Assembly: GCA_977006965.1 (NCBI GenBank)
Contig: OZ345360.1
Location: forward strand, 372,001-436,000
Direction: 5' to 3'
Length of the DNA: 64,000 nucleotides
Origin: Phymatolithon calcareum
Lineage: Eukaryota > Rhodophyta > Florideophyceae > Hapalidiales
Shown piece after piece: positions 52,460-62,134 of the stretch; position 1 is the first letter of the stretch, and each line of letters opens with the position of its first letter. The notes under the pieces are model-generated. The model was not told where the DNA came from, did no database searches, and saw nothing but the letters and a program-made list of their open reading frames with translations. The position numbers and the translations under genes are program-made.

Positions 52460-53650
52460 ATGTCATCATCTCTTTCGGCGGCTTTTGCCCTGTCGATAGC
52501 AGTTCCCACGTCGTTCCGCCGAGTTTCTCTGAGAACACATTATGCGCGAAGAAAGCCAATTGGAGTGTCTTCCATTGCACGTATGTCGGCATTTCGAATT
52601 GTCCCAAATGAGAACGAAATGTCTTCACCAGAAGAAGTTCTCATTGCGTCTGCGCGCGCAATAACACCCCTACGACCCTCTGCACAGGAATTTACAGAAG
52701 AACAGCCACTACCCAGTCAACGCAGAACCGATCTCATGGCGCCGAAGACAGTTGGGTTCTGGAGTATCATTCCTTACGTTGCTGCCTTTTCAGCTATGGG
52801 GTTCGCCGGTTGGCTCGGTTATAAGCGCTTAAAAGCAAGACAAGAGCGTTTGGTTGAAGAGTACGGAGAGGTTATGGTCTATTATGGTACAACTCCAGAC
52901 TCTCTGCGACAAATTACGTCAGAATATAAACGCAAGCTTGGCCCCGGTGTTCTACGCGGAGCACTCTATTCAAGTTTTCTCCGAAATTTGGTTACAGAGA
53001 AGCCGGTTGGCCCCCAATCCATCCAAGATGCCGCCATCGTGAAGAAGTTGCTTCGCATTGGAGAAGGCAAAGCTGTGTCAGTCATAAATACGCTCGGAGA
53101 CGATTTGAAAACTTCGCCAAGTCTTCTCGGCAAATTGCTCTTCTTATCTGAGCGTCTGTTTTCGTTCGATCATATTGCTCAGCTCAAATTGGTTCATCTT
53201 TTCCCTTATGGTCCCGGAACTGTGGTTGAACTCCAACGGAACATGGTTGAGCGCTGCTTTCGAGAAATTGTCGAACGAGAAATTGATGAACACTCTGCTG
53301 TTGAAGCACCAATGGATACTGCGACTATGCTGCGACTAGACGCCGTTGATGCGAAAGCGATTTTCGAGGCCGCGGTCACGGCCCGTGATGCAGCCCGCCA
53401 GGCTGAAGCCGGAGCCATCGCAGCTGCTGAGGCTGAAGACGTGTCAAAACCACAGCGAGAAGAATTGGACCATCCGGCGCGGTCCGGCGAGCCCGCTAAA
53501 GTGGCCGTTCATGCCTATCAATGCACTGTGTGTGGGTACACCATGTTTCCGGCGGCAGGGCGAGAGTTCAAGTTTTATGGCACCGACTTCGCTTGTCCGA
53601 CTTGCGGATCTCCAAAAGATAAATTTGTGGACTTAAATGAGACGGAATAA
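52460..53650 (+). CDS. Plastid membrane protein with C-terminal rubredoxin domain, 396 aa
   Basis: A presequence typical of plastid import opens the protein (MSSSLSAAFALSIAVPTSFR, rich in Ser, Arg, Val and lacking acids). A transmembrane stretch at about residues 97-115 (WSIIPYVAAFSAMGFAGWLGY) follows, then a helical region with VYYGTTPDSLRQITSEYKRK and IGEGKAVSVINTLGDDLK. The last 45 residues are a rubredoxin: CTVCGYTMFPAAGREFK and CPTCGSPKDKF give four Cys for one Fe. Rubredoxins of this membrane type take part in photosystem II assembly in algae and plants (RBD1/ENH1 type), but there the other part differs. The role here is inferred as an electron carrier near plastid membranes. The frame extends to 52358 without ATG. 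Confidence 0.75.
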   Translation: MSSSLSAAFALSIAVPTSFRRVSLRTHYARRKPIGVSSIARMSAFRIVPNENEMSSPEEVLIASARAITPLRPSAQEFTEEQPLPSQRRTDLMAPKTVGFWSIIPYVAAFSAMGFAGWLGYKRLKARQERLVEEYGEVMVYYGTTPDSLRQITSEYKRKLGPGVLRGALYSSFLRNLVTEKPVGPQSIQDAAIVKKLLRIGEGKAVSVINTLGDDLKTSPSLLGKLLFLSERLFSFDHIAQLKLVHLFPYGPGTVVELQRNMVERCFREIVEREIDEHSAVEAPMDTATMLRLDAVDAKAIFEAAVTARDAARQAEAGAIAAAEAEDVSKPQREELDHPARSGEPAKVAVHAYQCTVCGYTMFPAAGREFKFYGTDFACPTCGSPKDKFVDLNETE

Positions 53651-53768
53651 TAAACAGGAGACTGTACGTGAAAGTAAAACTGTTAAATTTTCGAACCACT
53701 GTGGTCATCGACAGCACGGCAACTATATCTGCCAAGCTAAATGTCCCAAAAACTTGCAAAGGAGAATC

Positions 53769-55202
53769 CTACTTGTCTTTCTCCGCACTGCTGTCGATGG
53801 CAATATCGTCCCCAGAACGCTTAACGCTCGCCACGAGCGTGGAAGCTACAATGAGGCTGCCACCCACAACACCACGCGGCCCAAAACTTTCCCCGAGCAA
53901 AACTGCGGCAATGGCACTAGCCCATAACGGCTGCGTTGCGAAAATGACAACCGCGTCGCTGGCCGGAACTTTCTGCTGTCCTTTCGTTTGCGCCCAACCT
54001 GATGCCGCTGATGAGATAAGACCGGTCCAGGCAACTACGCCAACATTTAAAGCCAAAATTGGCAGCGTCCATTCCGGAATCAGAAAGTCGCCCACCGGTG
54101 TGACAGCGTTCGTATGTGAGGTCGCCATTGCCGCCGCAACGAACGCCCACGCGCTTGAAAGCACAGCCTGTACCAAAATTTTTGTTGCAACCAGAGGACC
54201 TGAGCGAACAGTGTTACAATACCGCCCAAGTCGAATAACATACGTGGAAAAGAAAAGCGCTGATAAAATTTCAAGGCCATCACCGTAAAGACTCGAAGTT
54301 GCTCCGTGCCCTTTGTCGAGACTGAGCAATGCGACGCCGGCGACGGCGATTATTGACGAGATCCAGGTTTTCCGGCCCACTGCCTCTAGGCCCAATAACC
54401 CTGATAGCACAGGTACAATTACTGTTTGAAGCTGCACGAGAAATGCCGCACGGGCGGCACTGACTTCCTGTAGTCCTAAGACTTGGGCAACATTGGCAAG
54501 AAAGACGTAGATGCCCAATTCAATGCCTGCTTTGACAAAAGAGTATCGGTCGTCGTCGTCGTCGTTCGTTTCTGATGCAGGTTCTTGAGCGGAAGAGCGT
54601 GATTTCTGGAACATTGAGAACTCGGTTAGCAAAATTGGTAAATATACAGAGGACGACACCAATAAACGCGCAGTGTTGAATACGGATGGCTCGAGATGAG
54701 GTTGTTGGGAAAAGATTAAGCGGACAGCAGGGCCAAAAGAGCCCCACATGAACGGCACTGAGAAAAGAAGCCACCGAGCAGGGATGGATATTGGCATGCC
54801 AAACAATTGCACATCCACAGCCCCGTTCTCTTTTACCTTTTCTTCCGGTACAATAGAGTCGCGTGTACTGAGCTTCTCTGGATGAGTCTCTGTCGAAGTT
54901 GAGCTGTGATTTAGAGTGGTGGAATCGAACGGGATCCCGTTACCGTGAGTAGATTTGGCATGACTCGCATCCCGGTCGCGGTCTCCAAGTTTTTTTGAAC
55001 TTGGTGTCTTGGACGGCTCCGACCGGGCGCAAGAAGGCTGTAAAGAGAATCTTTTACATTGAACGGCAAACAGATGTGGAGAGCGGACTCGCGGTCTTCG
55101 CAATGAATGATGTACAAGCAGTTGTCCACGCCCACTTGGAGCACACGGCGTGCCGATGTAGCCAGGGATAGGAGCAACTGGTGATTCACTGGACGGCGCC
55201 AT
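53769..55202 (-). CDS. EamA/DMT-family transporter, probably plastid envelope, 477 aa
   Basis: Two EamA repeats of five helices each can be seen between residues about 130 and 460, for example LLFSVPFMWGSFGPAVRLIF and, in the second repeat, VVIFATQPLWASAIAAVLLGESFGPRG. The last is the diagnostic end of EamA domain 2. The first 100 residues are Ser/Arg/Pro-rich and hydrophilic (SLRRPRVRSPHLFAVQCKRF), which fits a transit peptide. Between helices there is an acidic loop near NDDDDDRYS. The family moves small metabolites; the substrate is not predictable here. ATG at 55202. It ends 118 nt from the rubredoxin-type gene, convergent. Confidence 0.85.
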   Translation of the reverse strand: MAPSSESPVAPIPGYIGTPCAPSGRGQLLVHHSLRRPRVRSPHLFAVQCKRFSLQPSCARSEPSKTPSSKKLGDRDRDASHAKSTHGNGIPFDSTTLNHSSTSTETHPEKLSTRDSIVPEEKVKENGAVDVQLFGMPISIPARWLLFSVPFMWGSFGPAVRLIFSQQPHLEPSVFNTARLLVSSSVYLPILLTEFSMFQKSRSSAQEPASETNDDDDDRYSFVKAGIELGIYVFLANVAQVLGLQEVSAARAAFLVQLQTVIVPVLSGLLGLEAVGRKTWISSIIAVAGVALLSLDKGHGATSSLYGDGLEILSALFFSTYVIRLGRYCNTVRSGPLVATKILVQAVLSSAWAFVAAAMATSHTNAVTPVGDFLIPEWTLPILALNVGVVAWTGLISSAASGWAQTKGQQKVPASDAVVIFATQPLWASAIAAVLLGESFGPRGVVGGSLIVASTLVASVKRSGDDIAIDSSAEKDK

Positions 55203-55209
55203 GAGTTAA

Positions 55210-55795
55210 GAAGGATAGCTCGTCCAGTTCCGGACTGGCTGTGAAGTTCGAAGCACAAATGGAATCATGCAACAAACTTGCCAGTGAGTTGATGGTTAAG
55301 ATCTCCAGAACATAGGAGATGGTCAAAACTTCTTGCCCACGTATGCGTGTATACAACCTATACAGACTCTAAAGAGCAATATGTACAGGTGTCATTGGGT
55401 TGCCCAATGATACCGGTTGGGGACATACATGATCCACAAATTATTTCTGGCGAGAAGAGATGAGGGGCTAACAACCAATTGGTTGGCGATTTGCCAGTAT
55501 TCGAAACTATCTTCAATGAACGATTGACCAATACGACACATGAATATGCCAAGCATGTTTATTGGCTGATTGTCGTCTGCTCGTCCACCTTAAATATTAC
55601 AATTCATAGCCTCTGAAAAAAGTCTGAACCACAGATATGTCCATGGCGTCGGAATCGCCTGCTCATGACGCAATTGCTATCGCTTTCAAACCCGTTGCAA
55701 CAGCATTTTAATATTGATGCGCTTGTTCAATTCGTCAACACAATAGATGAAACTAGACACCTCACAAATATCTACATGAATTCAGACTGAAGCAT
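55210..55795. other. Intergenic, no gene seen
   Basis: Only short frames. The stretch contains the upstream region of the EamA gene. Confidence 0.5.
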
Positions 55796-55798
55796 GTA

Positions 55799-56320
55799 CA
55801 GTCAATCCCCGATAACTGGATCTCCGAATTTAGAATATCCTCGGCTTTCAGAACAAAGGAGGCTTTGACGGATACGGTATCGTCCTAAATTTATCGAAAT
55901 TTTAAGGATGTCGGGATATTCGATATCAGAATATCATTAACGCTAGAGCCACGGTGCATGCATTAAATTTTCTAATAATTTTGATTCATTCCACGGTGCA
56001 TATTCTGCACTACTGTAAAGTAGTGCTACTGTATCTACTGGTGTTGAACACCGGTCTTTGGCAAATGTCGACCATCTCCCTCAACTCGGTTAGCCATGAC
56101 GGCCAAAAGTTCAGTACCGCTTCTGGTGCACAGCTGTGAGTGCCGAATATGCCACCGGTTTGGGATGAAGAAGATAAGTCGCCTCGCGTGTGTTTTGAGC
56201 CACCGAACAAAAACACACGTGTGAAACGAGAGCTATGATGAAAACTCACTTTCTGAATATTCCCGATATCTGGATATCGGAGGCCTCCACAACGGACATC
56301 CAGTTATCGAGGATTGACTG
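55799..56320. mobile_element. pogo-like MITE with TA target duplication, 522 bp
   Basis: The termini at 55799-55821 and 56298-56320 are 23-bp inverted repeats (CAGTCAATCC(C/T)CGATAACTG...) with one mismatch. A TA dinucleotide flanks both sides (55797-55798 and 56321-56322). CAGT ends and TA duplications are the mark of the Tc1/mariner-pogo superfamily. Sub-terminal GATATCxxGATATT-like inverted motifs are also present. There is no transposase ORF, so it is non-autonomous. Confidence 0.85.
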
Positions 56321-56396
56321 TACTTTTTTACTTCTTATGTCGCGATGTATCATAAAATGATTGTATCACTTACCCATATTCAGCGTTAACCCCTAC

Positions 56397-57110
56397 TTGT
56401 CGACCGGGTGATGATAATATAATTAGGCGCATTTATTGGATAGATTGTCGGCCGGGTGATGATAATGAAATTACAGTCAGACCTCGATAAATGGAACCTC
56501 TTTTTCAGAATAACCTCGGTTATCAGCATAATCGGGTGCTCCACGAATACCGTATCCGCCTAAATTTAACGAAAATTAAAGGATTCTAGAATATTTGATA
56601 GGGGGATTTTTTCATGTTCGAGGTCACGGGGCATAGCTTGTTCATTACTGTATGAACCGACCATAAAAATTCGATGAAAAAGTCTATTTTTTCCAAGGCA
56701 AGGTCTCGACGAACGGGTCAGTATCGCTTGTTTCAAAATAATTAGTTCCTTTTAGAACAACCTGTCAAGTGCATGAACTTGACAAGTGAGCCAAACAATT
56801 AAAAATCCTATTTTTTGGAGTCGAGCTACTTGTCGTCCTCGACAAACGGGTCTGTACTTTCGCTTTCAAAATAATTAGTTTATTTTGGAACAACAGGTCA
56901 AGTGCATGACCTTGACAAGTGAGGAATTGATTAAAATTTTGTAATAAATAAATGTATCATACCTGCTTCATAGTTTCGAATTTTATAACTTTTCTTCGCT
57001 GCCTGTGAGCACCTGACAAAGGTTGTTTTCTGCTCATATTTGAAAAGAGTGAATTGTAACATAGGAAGCTTCTTCGGTCATAATTTAGTATCATCACCCG
57101 GCCGGCGAGC
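56397..57110. mobile_element. Second, rearranged copy of the 432-bp MITE, inverted orientation
   Basis: The terminus TTGTCGACCGGGTGATGAT at 56397 and another copy at 56445 begin the element. The other end lies near 57092-57110 (ATCATCACCCGGCCG). Most of the interior is the reverse complement of 31990-32370, with a block of about 130 nt present twice (56660-56800 and 56805-56930). A pogo-like terminus (CAGTCAGACCTCGATAAATG, from 56474) interrupts the left part, so a second transposon fragment is nested inside. Non-coding. Confidence 0.8.
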
Positions 57111-57780
57111 AGTTCGTCCGCCGGGTGATGATAAATTCCCCTAAATTTACTGACAAGCGCGGAAAGAGGGCTGATACGCTTATCATAGCGGTACTGTCAA
57201 CTCAAATCAACCAGGTCTCTGTTTCTCCATACTGTATTCAGGCAAGGGATAAAGGAGGTGACCGTTCGCTAGTGAAAACCCACTTCCGAACCCAACTCAC
57301 TCCGTCAATACGAACTTTTACGCGACCCAGTCGCCGCTCTCTTCCTGCACCATCACTTTCTCCGCACCAACTCCAGTCAACCGCCTAATCCACTTCGACA
57401 TGGAGGCCGCCGAGTTTGCTCTCGCCATTATTGCAGAAGCTTGCATTATCACCACCAGCATCATGACCCGCATCGCCAATATACGCAATGCCCCAGAAGC
57501 GTTTCGCATCCTGACTGAAAAACTGGATCGCGTAACAGGACAGCTCGCGAGAATGGAGGAATTGCTCCAGGCGAGCCCTGGTGCAATTCAGTGGCTGCAG
57601 ACGTCAAGGCCATTCTGGAGTCTGTCCGCGGCACTCTCATTCGTTGGAACTTAGCCGTGGAGAAAGTTTGCTCAAAGGCGTTCCCAGCGGCCGCCTTTTG
57701 CTCAAGGGCTAAAGTCGAGTCCATGATCCGTCGAACGTTCCGCGCCAAAGTCATAAGCAACGCTACGAATGATCTCCAAG

Positions 57781-58021
57781 CCCCGCGAAACACTTCAACG
57801 TTGCCGGTGACTTGCAAGCTATCGAGCTTTGGTACGATGACGTCTTGAATTGTAAGTCCTGTTGCGAGCGCTGCAATCAAGGTCAAGAGATGAGCCAGAG
57901 GATGCCACTTCTCATCTCTTGACGTTGATTGTAGCACCCGCTACAGGACTTACAATTCAAGACGTCATCGTACCAAAACTCGATAGCATGCAAATCACCG
58001 GCAACGTTGAAGTGTTTTGCG
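57781..58021. repeat. Large inverted repeat in the NLR-like locus, arms about 107-114 bp
   Basis: Left arm 57781-57894 and right arm 57915-58021 are reverse complements with some mismatches and small indels. Paired blocks include GACGTCTTGAATTGTAAGTC with GACTTACAATTCAAGACGTC, shifted by few bases. The spacer is about 20 nt. The right arm is in coding sense (TGLTIQDVIVPKLDSM), so the left arm looks like the inverted copy. Confidence 0.9.
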
Positions 58022-60239
58022 TGGAAGCAAGCACGCCGGCGCTTCCCCAAGGCACATACCTCAGCTTTGACTCAATGGATGCAGAGGGGAACTTCTGTAC
58101 TCCGGAGGCCATGTTGAAGGCATCCATTCTTGCCGCAGATTCAGCATCCACCGTCACCGCCGCGGCAGGGACTATTAAGCATGCACATGGCGTCGTGGGC
58201 ATGACGAGTGCGGGCAAAACTATTTCGCTGCAGGCGCTTGCTTTCGACGAAGATATGCGGGCACGTTTCCCAGATGGTACTCAGTACATTGCGCTTGGCC
58301 AGAGCGCCACTCTGTCGACGGCTATAGATGCCATCGCTAAAATCATGCGGCTACAAGGGGCATTGGCAACCGTCTCTGCAGTGGAACGCACCTCGTTGCT
58401 TCAAGATGCTGTGGACTATGCGGTCGCTCGTTTCGCCGGGAAAAACTGCCTCTTTCTTGTAGACGATCTGTGGCCTGCAACAAAAAACGAGACCGGGTTC
58501 TTGAACGATCTTCGCCAGATCTTAAGGTCATGCCCGCAGAGCCGAATGGCGATAACTACTCGAAGTACAGCTATGGCAAACGCTGCTGGACGAAAGGTAG
58601 ACTTTTCCGCAAGAGCACCACTTGGAGCCGTGTCTGTGAGCATATTCTTGATGCATGCGACACGGGATGTGACGGAAAAAGTGCCTCAAGAGTCGACGGG
58701 CGATATCAGAAGGAGTATCGAGACGATCCTTACGATTTGTGCAGGGCTGCTTATCGCTTTGGCGGTGCGTGGAAGCACAGTGGCGTTACTGGCAGAAGAA
58801 CAAGGGAATTTTGAATGTGCATGTGACGCATACGCTGTGCAGCTGGAGAGGCAGAGAACTGAACTTGGCGAAAAGCAAAGCCCCGGCGGATCAAGCTTGA
58901 ACTCCGGAGTCATCCTCAGTCTGACAATCCTAGAAGCTGAGTTCGTGGGACTGAAGTCAAGAAATGGTGTTGTCCTTTACTCCACAATCGCTGCTCTATG
59001 CACGAGCCTCTGGGTGCTGAGACACCAGACCCATGTCCCAATTACCGTTCTGAGTTGCACGTGGCAGGTCCACAAAGATTTTGGATTGGAAATTGCACGT
59101 CTCCTCAGCAAGATGAGTCTCTGCAAGCTCACTTTTCAGGGACTTGCAGCAAGTTTTGCAAAAGAAGGCAGTCTCATGCTTCATGATTTACAGCTATACT
59201 TTTGTAAGCGACAGGCCGAGAAGAAGAAGACGAGTTCCTTATGACATGCACGGATTCTCAGCGTATACACGAAACAATTGTCAGGCACTCTTAGGGCTTC
59301 ATTGTCTGGTGAGAATGGAAATTCCTTTGAGCATGCCCGGCTGGCCTGCACACCGAAGCCGTAGTGGTCCGTCCATAACGACGGTTATATCCATCTGAAT
59401 CTTGCAAGACACTTGGTGTCTGCAAATTTGCGCACCGAACTTGCTGCTCTTCTCTTGGATACGCGATGGACGCATGTGCGATTTGGTATAGGTGGTATCT
59501 TGTCACTCAAATCGGACTTTGACTGTTTAGCGATTCATGGTGGAGACGTTTTTCCACTCAGAGTCGGTCGAGAATTTGAGTTGATATGGAAAGCGATACA
59601 GTTGTCGTGGGGAAGAGTATCGGAAGGAAAGCGATCGTTTCTGTTGCAGGTGTGCTAGCGCCTCTTTATTTTAAGGACGGGCATCACAATTGGCAGATCA
59701 TACGTGAAGAGCGTCGAAGCGCACGGACCAGTGCCGTACCTGGTGTCTGTTAGCCCGCTTTTCCCTGACCTGCGCAGCGCTCAGATAATGGAGATACCGG
59801 TGGGAGACTGGTGCGAAGCAGTGGATTGGTCTCCTTGCCGCTTTATTGCAGCAGGAGAAGACAGTGGTGTTGTTGTAGATATATCGACCTGTGATACATT
59901 GAAGCGTTTGAAAAGCCACTCTGCAGATGTAAGCTGCGTGACATTTGCCGGTGGATCAAAAAGGATTGTCTCCGTGTCGCAGAACAATTCATTCGCTGTC
60001 TGGGAATGGGAGGCGTCGGAGTCGCAAACTCACGTTTTCGAAGGGCACACCGACCATATAATCGGGGCTGCTGTATGTAGCGACGGTTCGAAGATATGGT
60101 CGTGCGCTGTTGATCGCGCATTAAGCACCTACTTCCCCATCTTTGAAGCGATCTCACTGGCCGAAACAATGCTCATAAGCTGGATGAAAATTTTAATTAT
60201 GTCGTTTGCACCGACGGGACTGCATCCAGTTTCATGAAA

Positions 60240-61000
60240 ATGTGTAGAAACAAGTGAAATATTTTCAAATATGAAGTCAGCAAAAGTATCCAATATTCGG
60301 CTCTAATCAATCATTACAGAAAAATGCTTACTGTGTTTCCTTCGAACAGTTTCAGCTTCTCGTCGGGGCGCAACGTGAATTTTAGTATATTTTTCGCCTG
60401 TTCCTTTGCCGATTTTAAAAAACTTTCGGTCTCGCGGCGCGAACTTGTTTGCCACCTAGACGTTCGATTTTACCAAATTTGCAGTATTCCTGCGGTAGTC
60501 TACAACCATTCGAAACTTTTGACCGAGGCAATAAGAAATTCATCGAGTCCTTTTCGAGATAATTGTCCATCTTTGTAGGCGATTCTTTTTCCAGATCAGA
60601 ATTACGAAAAGTGCTCTACACTCCTTATTTCATCCCCTTTCTTTGATTTTTTTGATTTTTGGATAATCTACATTCTTGGCTTTCTATAATAGTTTTCGAA
60701 ATGCGAAGAACGGATGAGGAAGTGGTCTTAAACTGCGCGTTTAAGGAGCTGTCCCGATTTTCGAAGGAACCCTCTGCTGAGAATTTCTAGAAAAAGTTTC
60801 CACGGCGCGAGGACTTTTTTTTTTGCTTAGCCAGTTATGTACTGCCATAACAGAATGTGTCCAATGAGCTTCTCGGATTGCCAAGCTCATAAAAAATAAA
60901 AGTGAAAATCTAAGATGGGGATGTAGGTCCTTAAGAATTTGGAATGCGAACACAGGCGAACAAATTGGAGAATTCCTGCAGAAAAACACTGTTGAGTGTA
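60240..61000. other. Unrelated insert-like stretch between WD40 segments
   Basis: Between the first WD40 part and the resumption at about 60945 (WNANTGEQIGEFL) there are 700 nt of AT-rich sequence with no WD-like text. A T-run (CTTTTTTTTTTGC) lies near 60820. No terminal repeats or target duplication could be defined. It may be an insertion or simply decayed repeat units. Confidence 0.4.
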
Positions 61001-61532
61001 CCGTTGTTTCTAATGACTATCAATACGTTGCAATCGGACTGGAGGATGGCACGCTCAAAGCTTTGAACAGTACCACCGGTCGAACTCTCTTCGAAGATTC
61101 CCGTGCGCACGAAGACATAATATGCTTTGTTGCATTCGATGCGAGCGAACAGCTGCTGGCGATAAGGTCACGGGACGAAACAATTCGAGTATGGGACACT
61201 ACAATATGGGCGGCTGTCTGTGAACCCTTGCGAGCACCCACCAATTCAGTGACATGCGTCACGTTCAGTCCAGTCGAACAACAAATCGCGTCTGGATTGT
61301 GGGATCATACTGTTCGCTTGTGGGACCCCAACACTGGAAATAATAGCACGATATCCTCAGGTGTTCATAGCAGAGTGACAAGTGTTGCGTTTGCTCCTGA
61401 CGGGGAAAGAATAATTTCCGGATCTCGCGATTGCAATATTCGTATTTGAAACACGCTTGTGGTGGATTCAATTGAACGGGAATATGGACATTCTGTACCT
61501 GTATGGGCCATTGCGATAAGCCATCATGGCTA

Positions 61533-61565
61533 ACTCGAAGCCCATCATGATGATGGGCTTCGAGT
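61533..61565. repeat. Palindrome inserted in a WD40 repeat, 16-bp arms
   Basis: ACTCGAAGCCCATCAT at 61533-61548 pairs exactly with 61550-61565 around a single G. It falls inside a blade where the normal text would run from ISHHG to LRVASES. The left arm is extra relative to a standard blade. Confidence 0.9.
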
Positions 61566-62134
61566 TGCATCTGAGTCGATGGACAGAACAGTACGATTGT
61601 AGGACTCGCGTACCGGCAATCAGATCGGTCGTCCAATGGAAGGATACACAGATTGGGTGAATTGTGTTTCGTTGAGTCATGACGGGTGTCGTGAATTTTG
61701 TATCGTTCAGCTTGGACGGTCAGCGGATTCTATCGGGATCCTGGGACAAAATTGTTCCCAAATGCGAACAGTTTTGTCGTTATGGCGGTCTCTGAGAGCG
61801 GTGACGGATGCCACGTTGTGTCCCGAGACTCCGCTGGCGCAGTCATTATATGGAATAGTGTGAACCGAACAATCGTTTTTCAATCGATACAACAACAAAT
61901 TTGCGCACCGAACTTGCCGCTCCTCTCTTGGATGCGCGACGCACTGCTTCCCTCAAAGTGCTCGAAGTCGCCGACAGGGAACTTCATCACCTTAGGTGTG
62001 GGGACACTTTGCCTGGTTCTAAAGCCACTACTTCCACTGAGAATGAGAACCTGGTTTGTTGGTCGGGCGAGTCACTAATCTGTTCTCACGTTGTTTTAGT
62101 AAAACGGTTTTACCGTCGATTTTGCGACGTGTGA

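Larger units (their letters stand above)
57400..62130 (+). pseudogene. Broken STAND/NLR-like gene: helical domain, NB-ARC, WD40 repeats
   Basis: Read in order, the plus strand gives a large signalling NTPase of the STAND class. From ATG 57400 a helical N-terminal domain (MEAAEFALAIIAEACIITTS, then LTEKLDRVTGQLARMEELL) shifts frame near 57587 and continues as VAADVKAILESVRGTLIRWN. An inverted repeat follows (57781-58021). The NB-ARC core from about 58180 has the P-loop GMTSAGKT, Walker B LFLVDDLW and RMAITTRS. The LMLHDLQLYFC motif ends it near 59200. After stops, a frame from 59380 reads DGYIHLNLARHLVSANLRTE, the usual link before WD repeats. WD40 blades appear at 59760-60150 and 61010-61900. 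Trp codons have become stops near 61449 (TGA) and 61600 (TAG). The gene is dead as read. In fungi, plants and animals such proteins act in immunity or cell death; the role here is inference. Confidence 0.75.

Noticed and set aside
61698-62078. 126-codon ORF at the 3' end of the NLR-like locus as its own gene
   Set aside because: Its text is WD40 sequence continuing the broken locus in another frame, not an independent protein.
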